From positions 1 through 35,463 of the forward strand of contig LT635944.1 in assembly GCA_900128565.1 (NCBI GenBank): DNA of 35,463 nt, in the 5' to 3' direction. The first letter of the stretch is position 1. Each line of letters starts with the position of its first letter. Below, in pieces: positions 28,855 to 35,463 of the stretch. This stretch comes from Stramenopiles sp. TOSAG23-6. Its lineage: Eukaryota; Sar. Both the position numbers and the translations under genes were made by a program. Under the pieces are notes generated by a model. That model did no database searches. It had not been told where the DNA came from and saw nothing but the letters and a program-made list of their open reading frames with translations.

Positions 28855-31800
28855 ATGCCGATCCTGTTGCAATCGACTGGCAATAGATCCGTATTGCCAT
28901 CGATTGCTAAACCACAGAATAAAACAGAAATTACTCGGAGAAAACGTGATGTCGGCAAACTTCCGATTATTCCAATTAGTGGCACTTCTGATACCTCAAA
29001 TTCGTCTTCAAAGAGTAAAATAGTTTACAATCGTCGCACTGCTGCTAATTATCATCATCACAAAAAGCTCATAAAAAGACAATACCAAATACTAGAAAAA
29101 ATGGTGAGACAGCACCAGCGAGATGAAATGACACGCCAAGTTGAAATGTCAGCTTGTAATAGTACTGCCCAACAAACTGTCCTTCGAATTCGTTTTGAAT
29201 CTGAACGTCAGAGTGAAAAAAGTGAAATTCGGCGTTTATTGAAGCATTTGAAAAGAGCTAAATCTCAATTAATCGATAAAACTGCTTATATTGATTCCGC
29301 GGTAAAAGAGACAAGTATAAAAAAGAAAATTAATATAGAAAAAAAAACAAAGAAAAATAGAGCAAAATCAAAATCAAAGTTACTAGTAGAAAATACATCT
29401 AATAGAGATGCAGATGATGTTAGTACTGAAGCAGCCATTGCAGCTATGGAAATGTCTGTTCGGCGGTTGGCAATAGAGCGCGCTTCTGTCGATGATAGCA
29501 TTAGCGGAGATAAGGACAAGTTTCTTGATAAAATGTTAGAGGACTATTTAAAAGAATATAATGATGCAATTCCAAGTAGATTAAATGTACTTTATTTGTT
29601 TATAAAAAAGAGAACACCAGACATAAAGATATCATTTAAAGATATTGAAGAAACAATCACTCGTTATAGTTCAAAGCAAGAAAATGCCACTCGCGCTCAT
29701 CAATTTAAATACCCTAGAATAGTAAAACAAAACAAAATTGAATCAAGTTTGAAAAAATCTTCACACAAAACAATAGAACGGAAGGAAAGTATAAATAAGA
29801 TGAAATACAAAGTAACACAAGCTCGAAAAGAAAAGTATTCTAGCAGTGATGAGACCGATGATGGTGGGTACTATGATGACTTTGCAGTATCTACTAGAAA
29901 AGAAGATAGTGATGACTGGAATAGAACTACCGGGGGCATTACTCACCAAAATCGTAATTCGTTAGGTACAAAGTTTGGTACGGATTCAAATTCGAATTTG
30001 CCAAGTGTTGCCCCACTGAATAGAAATATAGAGCAAAGTAAACATAAAAATCGAGGAAGAAACAATGATTCAGGTAAAAATGCTAAAATAACATTAGCGA
30101 AAAACACAAAGCGTGGTGTAGCACAGAGAGGTAAACAAAATAGAAAACAAAGACAATCAAGAGATCTAAGGCGGGTAAAACGCCGAGAAAGGAAAACACA
30201 ACAATATATGTCAAATCCATATGGCACCAAGAAGAAAAAAAAATACCAGAGTTTTAACATGAAAAAAACAATTCGTTCTCAATTTCGGGCACAAATAAAT
30301 GAGATGTGGTTTCGGATACCTAAAGCACAACGTACTTTGTGGAATAATAATTGGAGACGTGAAAAAAAGATGATCAGAGTTTACCATACAGCTGCATATG
30401 CAATTTCAAAAGCCAGGGCAAATGCCGCGAACATGACAGAGGATGATAAAGAGGAGATGATTCGAAGAATAGACAACTTACTTATCGAGGCAGAGTCTGG
30501 ATCGATTAAACCTGATAATTTCAATGAAAATGACGCGAAAGTCAAAATAGATGATGTATGGTCTGGAGAAACCAACGAAGGAACCAAAACTGCCTTTGAA
30601 GACCAAGATATAAACACAAAACAGGAAAGTATTTCTCAGGAAGATTTCATTGAAAGGGAGACTCTTATAAAGCTTGAGAAACTAAAAGATGCTTTTGAAT
30701 CTGAAGCACTCACAGAAGAACAATTCTTCCAGTTTAAAGAAAGTGTAGTTGAAGCGTCAGAAAAGGCCAAAGCAACTCTCGCGGCAAATTTAGAAGCTCG
30801 GAAACTTGAATTAGAAATGGCGGAGAAAGTTCGAATTGCTGAATTAGAGATGGCCGAAGATATAAAAAAAACAAAGGTGAAGCTAAATAAATTAAGACAA
30901 GCACATAAAGTGGGGGCTTTGACGCGTTCACAATATAATGATTTAAAAAATGGAATTGAAACAAATACTGGTATTCACTTGATGAGTGATTCCGAAGCTA
31001 ATATCGACTCAAATCGTCAATCTCATTACGTTTCACTTAAGGCTTCAAATATATCTCAAGTAGATGGAAGTAATCAAAGTAGTTACAAAAACGCCCCCCC
31101 TCCAGACACTAGCACAATTGATCAAGGAGAAAGTCATCTATCTAATACAAAATCTCCAACCAATGCTATTTCAAAAGAGGAAACACTTAAGTTACAAAAG
31201 CTAGAAATGTTGAAAATCAACGAACGAGCAAAACAACATTTATCCCGCCTGAGAAAGTTTGTTTTCAGAAAGCAAATTAGACCAGGTACTTTATTCCGAT
31301 ATATGCAGTCAAGTTTCTCTGCGGTTAGTATACATATTTCATTTATAGGATTTCTTCGAGGATTGGAAAGAATTGCTTTCCGGAATTTATCAAAGAATGA
31401 TGCAACGCATGTTTTTAGATTGATATCAAAAGGGCGCGCACAGTTCAGTATACGGGATCTTCTCAGAGCACTCGCTGCCCGTGACGGAGAAGAAGGATAT
31501 GATAGGAAGGAACTAGAAAAAACAACAAAATGGGAACAAAAATACAGCATGAGTAGTGCTGATATTGCACGTGAAAAAAAACAAGCAGTTTTAGACACAA
31601 TGAGACTCAAAATAGAGCTCAAAAGACTGAAAATTCGAATCGAGGTTTTTTTTGAACAAATGGACAAGAATATGAGTGGGAACATTAGTTTTATGGAGTT
31701 TGTCCGCGGGATGGAAAGTGTAAATATATCGTTATCTAGGCGTGCTGCTCGACAAGTCTTCAAAATTCTAAGTCCTGATGGTGTTTGTACCCTACAAAAC

Positions 31801-32595
31801 TTATCCGTTGGACTCAAAATGCCGATTGGGAAAGATGTTTTCCAAGGCAGCAGAAAAGTAAAGCTGTTTAGTGCGGCAAAACCTGTAAAAAGTAAAGATC
31901 AATTGATCACCGAAGCGAATACAATTTTTCATGATATTCGTAAACACTTAATAAGGAAAGCCATACGCCTAGAATCATTTTTTGAACTCTTGGATGAACA
32001 TGGTAAGGGTTTTGTGACATTCACAGGATTTAGCACATCACTTGATCAACTTAATTTCGTACGAAAAAAGAGGTCAAATTTAATTGATATCGAACTCTTC
32101 AAGCTATTTGGAGCAAATGAAAGCGGAATATTAAAAATTCCAGCATTCTCTGGAGCATTGAAACTACCCGAAACTCACAAAGATGAATCAAGCCTTCGTT
32201 CAAACATATCACAGTTTTCATTTACAAGCAACATCGAAGTCAATGAAGAGATATCTGAAGCAAAGCAAAATTTGGAAGATTTATTACTAATGCTGCAAAA
32301 AAAAAAGATGAGACTGGAAACATTTTTTTATGAATGTGATGTTGATCACAGTGGTTCTATCAATGTGATGGAATTTCTAAAAGGCATGAACTCATATGCT
32401 GAAATGTATTTAAACAAACGAAAGGCCATGACTATGTTTAAGCTGATTTCTCCAAAAACTTCATTTTCTAGGGAGGAACTTCTCAAGTATTATGGAAATA
32501 AATACAGTGTAGAAATTCATGATGTTAATGCTCATGATAGTGACTACAGCTCTGATTATTCAGATCAACCGCAAGAAGATCCTCAAGCCTTTTGA
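28855..32595 (+). CDS. Coiled-coil protein with SHOCT-like and EF-hand-like repeats, 1,246 residues
   Basis: Intact single exon with an in-frame stop shortly upstream of the ATG. The N-terminal 550 residues are Lys/Arg-rich and largely disordered, with an acidic patch (SSDETDDGGYYDDF). Residues about 605-630 (LEKLKDAFES-EALTEEQFFQFK) and 675-701 (LNKLRQAHKVGALTRSQYND) resemble SHOCT motifs, separated by a predicted coiled coil. Four EF-hand-like units follow at about 815, 937, 1047 and 1162. Loops DKNMSGNISFME (937-948) and DVDHSGSINVME (1162-1173) keep the calcium-ligand pattern, while those near 815 and 1047 are degenerate. Each unit continues with a helix ending in a VFK(I/L) or MFKL type motif. 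A calcium-responsive scaffold is an inference. The tail is acidic. Confidence 0.8.
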   Translation: MPILLQSTGNRSVLPSIAKPQNKTEITRRKRDVGKLPIIPISGTSDTSNSSSKSKIVYNRRTAANYHHHKKLIKRQYQILEKMVRQHQRDEMTRQVEMSACNSTAQQTVLRIRFESERQSEKSEIRRLLKHLKRAKSQLIDKTAYIDSAVKETSIKKKINIEKKTKKNRAKSKSKLLVENTSNRDADDVSTEAAIAAMEMSVRRLAIERASVDDSISGDKDKFLDKMLEDYLKEYNDAIPSRLNVLYLFIKKRTPDIKISFKDIEETITRYSSKQENATRAHQFKYPRIVKQNKIESSLKKSSHKTIERKESINKMKYKVTQARKEKYSSSDETDDGGYYDDFAVSTRKEDSDDWNRTTGGITHQNRNSLGTKFGTDSNSNLPSVAPLNRNIEQSKHKNRGRNNDSGKNAKITLAKNTKRGVAQRGKQNRKQRQSRDLRRVKRRERKTQQYMSNPYGTKKKKKYQSFNMKKTIRSQFRAQINEMWFRIPKAQRTLWNNNWRREKKMIRVYHTAAYAISKARANAANMTEDDKEEMIRRIDNLLIEAESGSIKPDNFNENDAKVKIDDVWSGETNEGTKTAFEDQDINTKQESISQEDFIERETLIKLEKLKDAFESEALTEEQFFQFKESVVEASEKAKATLAANLEARKLELEMAEKVRIAELEMAEDIKKTKVKLNKLRQAHKVGALTRSQYNDLKNGIETNTGIHLMSDSEANIDSNRQSHYVSLKASNISQVDGSNQSSYKNAPPPDTSTIDQGESHLSNTKSPTNAISKEETLKLQKLEMLKINERAKQHLSRLRKFVFRKQIRPGTLFRYMQSSFSAVSIHISFIGFLRGLERIAFRNLSKNDATHVFRLISKGRAQFSIRDLLRALAARDGEEGYDRKELEKTTKWEQKYSMSSADIAREKKQAVLDTMRLKIELKRLKIRIEVFFEQMDKNMSGNISFMEFVRGMESVNISLSRRAARQVFKILSPDGVCTLQNLSVGLKMPIGKDVFQGSRKVKLFSAAKPVKSKDQLITEANTIFHDIRKHLIRKAIRLESFFELLDEHGKGFVTFTGFSTSLDQLNFVRKKRSNLIDIELFKLFGANESGILKIPAFSGALKLPETHKDESSLRSNISQFSFTSNIEVNEEISEAKQNLEDLLLMLQKKKMRLETFFYECDVDHSGSINVMEFLKGMNSYAEMYLNKRKAMTMFKLISPKTSFSREELLKYYGNKYSVEIHDVNAHDSDYSSDYSDQPQEDPQAF

Positions 32596-32703
32596 TTTTT
32601 AAAGATAAAAATGAATATATTTTCGAAAAGATTTTAGAATTGTTTCATCATTAGTTTATAGATTAACGGTTATTTAAATTTAAAGCTACTATTGCTTAGT
32701 CTT

Positions 32704-35463
32704 CTACCTATTTAGCTTGTTTAGCCATTTACGAACAAATTTACTTGTTGTAGAGGATTTTTTTGTTGTTTTAGATTGACCATTTGATAAGTTTTTAGCT
32801 ACCTCTTTCACAGACAATCGTTTTTTAGTTTTGTCTTCTATTTTTTGTGGAGGACCCGGGGGATCTTTTTGCGTGCCTTTGGGTGTAACTTTTCCTTTTG
32901 ATTTTGTAGGAGTTTTCAAAACATCTTTTGATACCTCTTTCACTTTTGGGGGAGGTGGAGCTGTTCGCGTGCCTTTGGGTGTAACTTTTCCTTTTGATTT
33001 TGTAGGAGTTTTCAAAACATCTTTTGATACCTCTTTCACTTTTGGGGGAGGTGGAGCTGTTCGCGTGCCTTTGGGTGTAACTTTTCCTTTTGATTTTGTA
33101 GGAGTTTTCAAAACATCTTTTGATACCTCTTTCACTTTTGGGGGAGGTGGAGCTGTTCGCGTGCCTTTGGGTGTAACTTTTCCTTTTGATTTTGTAGGAG
33201 TTTTCAAAACATCTTTTGATACCTCTTTCACTTTTGGGGGAGGTGGAGCTGTTCGCGTGCCTTTGGGTGTAACTTTTCCTTTTGATTTTGTAGGAGTTTT
33301 CAAAACATCTTTTGATACCTCTTTCACTTTTGGGGGAGGTGGAGCTGTTCGTGTACCTTTTTTTTTGTTTCCTTTTGGTTTTGTAGTAGTTTTCAAAACA
33401 CCTTTTGATACATCTTTCACTTTTGGTGGAGGTGGAGCTGTTCGCGCGCCTTTAATTATTGGAAGTTTTGCTCCAAATTTCGCGTGTTTTTTCTTTTCTT
33501 TCTTCAACTTTGTTCCACTTTCGCATGGTATCACCTGGTTGTTTTTAACGCTTTGAATATTTTTATTGTAACCTTTAAAATCTAGGTTTTTCCTTTTTGG
33601 AAATAGCAATTTTCGGATCTTTTCCCATGTAAGATATTTTCCTCTATTTTTTGATGACCCAACAGAGATAAATAAACGCCTGCATTCGCTTTGGGTCACC
33701 ATTGTACCAGCCATCTGCAATCCTTTTGATAATTCAGGAAAAGAGACCCGTACTTTTCTATGACACATGGTATGTAACTGAGATTCCCTTACATTTGCAT
33801 CTTTGAGCTTTTGGCGTATCGATTTGAGTAACATAGTTCTTCTTTCACTTGCAGAAAGTTTTGCACTGATGTCAATTGCTGAGGCCGCAGGAATTTTATG
33901 TCCATCTATAGTCCATACCATTTTTTTATGTGGTATTGTGGGAAGCTTAACTTTGTGAGAATCAATATTTTTGCTGAACTCATCCGCAGATTTCTTCTGT
34001 TTTATCTTAGGATGTGTCGTTGACATTAGATTTTCCATCATTTCAGTGTAGGAGATACGATTAAGGAAGTGAATATCAAAGGTACTAAAAAGTTGCCGAA
34101 TTACTTTTCGTGTCGGTTTTACAGTTTTCAAGTCAATACTACGGATTCCTCTTGAAAACTCAGCAAAAGAAATGTATTCATTTTTATCCTTATTAATCAT
34201 CGGAAATAGCTGTTTTGAAGTGAGACTTATACTATACAGTTCTGATCGAAGTTTTTCCATCTGCAATTTATTATTGACGAGGTTATATCGATCTGCTCGC
34301 CCAAGGGTTCTCTGCTGTCTTAGCTGAAGACTCATTGGATTCTGAAAAGCTTTTCGACGGTATTTGCTTAGTTTTCTGTTATTATTACGCGTTATATTTC
34401 TCTGATTCTTTTTCTTCGTGCCCTTATGACTAGCATTGCTTTTATTATGTTTCATTCGAGAACTATTTAGTTCTAGTTCCATAGTATGTGATTTTATTAA
34501 ATCTATAGGTGAATTTATGCGACCACCTCTCATATCAACGAGAAATTCGTGCCAATGTATACTACCACTACTATCTGGACACATCCCTAATATAATATCA
34601 TTTATTTCATCCTCCATTATATTATCCTGAAAAATTTCAGGAATTGCTTCTCTCATTCGCAATTCTGGAATGTAGCCACTGTCAGAATCATCTAAATGAA
34701 GAAAGAAATCTGAAGAATTTTCAAGTCTTCGATTCCCAAACATTGCACCGCATTTGGTTTCAGCTTCAATTGCTTGTAAAAAAGAGTGGCGTGCCTTGTG
34801 TATTTTTGGGTCCGCGATTTTTTCAAATTCTATCCAAGTCACGAAGTCTCTCTGGTTCTTTGTAATATCACTGATACTAAAACCTTTATTTAGCAAAGAC
34901 TCAAGTCGTTGTGAATTTCGAGTATTTGCAATAAATTCGTGCCATACTATATTACCCCTTTCATCTAGAGGGAAATCATTGTACATAAATTGATTTATAT
35001 TTTCTAATTCATTATGGTTGTTGAATCGCCGAAGTGCTTTCCGAAGAGCTCGTTGAGTAACCCATCCCAAATCAAGCGGATCTAGTGCAAGAAAAATATC
35101 TGATAGAGTCATAAGAGGTCTACCATACAATTTGTCAGGAGGATCAGCATTTATTACTTTACTGTCGATTGCGTGTACTGATGATATTGCTAAAATCTGC
35201 ATTTGCGAAGCATTCCTCTTACCAGGAGAGTGTTTACTAATATATCTCCTTTGATAGGGTTTTGGACTACTGCTAAGTAATGTATGACGCCCTCTGGGAC
35301 TTTTTGAGTTACGACGACGTGGACTGGNCCTTCGTGATGATTGGCCTGGACTACGACTGAGTGATTTATGACTCCCTCTGGGACTTTTTGAGTTACGACG
35401 ACGTGGACTGGTCCTTCGTGATGATTGGCCTGGACTACGACTGAGTGATTTATGACTCCCTCT
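32704..35463 (-). CDS. EF-hand-like repeat protein with SR-rich head and Lys/Pro repeat tail (5' end beyond right edge)
   Basis: The frame has a Met at 35202 but stays open for 87 more codons to the right edge, so the true start lies outside; at least 919 residues. Order: SR-rich 28-residue repeats (edge to about 35292), EF-hand-like units, a Lys/Arg-rich linker, further units, then a Lys/Pro repeat tail. Numbering from Met 35202, EF-like loops lie at 41-52, 78-89 (ending WHEF), 171-182 (DDSDSGYIPELR), 208-219 (ending WHEF) and 337-348 (NKDKNEYISFAE). Most lack full calcium ligands. Later units (about 430-540) are more degenerate. It is convergent with the 1,246-residue gene, whose units share the same pattern. 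Function unknown; a cytoskeletal or nuclear scaffold is only a guess. Confidence 0.82.
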   Translation of the reverse strand, partial: RGSHKSLSRSPGQSSRRTSPRRRNSKSPRGSHKSLSRSPGQSSRRXSPRRRNSKSPRGRHTLLSSSPKPYQRRYISKHSPGKRNASQMQILAISSVHAIDSKVINADPPDKLYGRPLMTLSDIFLALDPLDLGWVTQRALRKALRRFNNHNELENINQFMYNDFPLDERGNIVWHEFIANTRNSQRLESLLNKGFSISDITKNQRDFVTWIEFEKIADPKIHKARHSFLQAIEAETKCGAMFGNRRLENSSDFFLHLDDSDSGYIPELRMREAIPEIFQDNIMEDEINDIILGMCPDSSGSIHWHEFLVDMRGGRINSPIDLIKSHTMELELNSSRMKHNKSNASHKGTKKKNQRNITRNNNRKLSKYRRKAFQNPMSLQLRQQRTLGRADRYNLVNNKLQMEKLRSELYSISLTSKQLFPMINKDKNEYISFAEFSRGIRSIDLKTVKPTRKVIRQLFSTFDIHFLNRISYTEMMENLMSTTHPKIKQKKSADEFSKNIDSHKVKLPTIPHKKMVWTIDGHKIPAASAIDISAKLSASERRTMLLKSIRQKLKDANVRESQLHTMCHRKVRVSFPELSKGLQMAGTMVTQSECRRLFISVGSSKNRGKYLTWEKIRKLLFPKRKNLDFKGYNKNIQSVKNNQVIPCESGTKLKKEKKKHAKFGAKLPIIKGARTAPPPPKVKDVSKGVLKTTTKPKGNKKKGTRTAPPPPKVKEVSKDVLKTPTKSKGKVTPKGTRTAPPPPKVKEVSKDVLKTPTKSKGKVTPKGTRTAPPPPKVKEVSKDVLKTPTKSKGKVTPKGTRTAPPPPKVKEVSKDVLKTPTKSKGKVTPKGTRTAPPPPKVKEVSKDVLKTPTKSKGKVTPKGTQKDPPGPPQKIEDKTKKRLSVKEVAKNLSNGQSKTTKKSSTTSKFVRKWLNKLNR
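32873..33448 (-). repeat. 96-bp coding tandem repeat (five near-identical copies plus one diverged)
   Basis: Units start at 32873, 32969, 33065, 33161 and 33257, exactly 96 bp apart and essentially identical. A sixth unit from 33353 is diverged and shorter. Each encodes 32 residues: GTRTAPPPPKVKEVSKDV followed by LKTPTKSKGKVTPK. The APPPPK segment could bind SH3, EVH1 or profilin-type domains and the TPTKSK/VTPK sites look like proline-directed phosphosites; this is inference. The near-perfect identity points to recent expansion. Confidence 0.95.
35291..35463 (-). repeat. 84-bp SR-rich coding tandem repeat at right edge
   Basis: Period 84 bp (CCTCTG starts at 35291, 35375 and 35459), about two copies in the window and continuing beyond it. 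Each encodes 28 residues, starting RGSHKSLSRSPGQSSRR and ending SPRRRNSKSP. The Arg-Ser/Ser-Pro content is like SR-type phosphorylated segments of RNA-processing proteins. One N at 35328. Confidence 0.9.

Noticed and set aside
32053-32066. TTCGTACGAAA word inside the 1,246-residue gene as another introner
   Set aside because: Only this short palindrome is present. The flanks lack the CTAAC and CCAAAATAC parts, and the coding frame runs through unchanged.
32831-33556. Plus-strand ORF with a repeated FGGGGAVRVPLGV peptide
   Set aside because: It is the antisense of the 96-bp Lys/Pro repeat of the minus-strand gene. The repeat keeps it open by chance.

Overview
The window is nuclear DNA from a eukaryote, probably a unicellular one. 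Secreted and multi-pass membrane proteins of eukaryotic type, two spliced genes, a PSI-type cysteine head and long disordered low-complexity proteins all point that way. The lineage cannot be fixed from the sequence; an alga or stramenopile-like protist is a guess based on the introner-like introns. Scattered N bases indicate a draft assembly.

Left half (1-19775, minus strand): one uninterrupted reading frame of at least 6,591 codons that runs off the left edge. It starts with a signal peptide and two cysteine-rich PSI-like modules. Thousands of residues of Gly/Ser/Thr-rich beta-solenoid-like repeats follow (modules of about 95 residues built from about six short coils). An intramolecular chaperone/self-cleaving domain of the S74 (endosialidase tail-spike/MYRF) type sits at about residues 5118-5232, and then the repeats resume. 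It looks like a giant secreted, possibly self-processing and trimerising fibre protein.

Middle (20285-24876): an LMBD2-like nine-helix membrane protein gene (+), a PuuE-type allantoinase gene (+) and an omega-amidase/NIT2-type nitrilase gene (-), the last two convergent and both connected with nitrogen salvage. The three introns placed here (two in LMBD2, one in allantoinase) are copies of one element of about 93-101 bp. It has a shared core with a CTAAC branch-point-like motif and a shared CCAAAATAC end. Protein conservation places the 3' boundaries after ATACAT or ATACTT, not after AG. A further core copy lies upstream of LMBD2.

Right part (25311-35463): a small cysteine-containing ORF (+), a 965-residue disordered basic protein (-) and a 1,246-residue protein with coiled coil, SHOCT-like motifs and EF-hand-like repeats (+). 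Last comes a second EF-hand-like repeat protein (-) with a 96-bp tandem-repeat tail and an SR-rich 84-bp tandem repeat that runs off the right edge. The last two genes are convergent and appear to share a repeat family. None of these genes shows an intron.

The two observations most worth following are the giant PSI-solenoid-S74 protein with its internal self-cleavage domain, and the introner-like intron family with non-AG ends.
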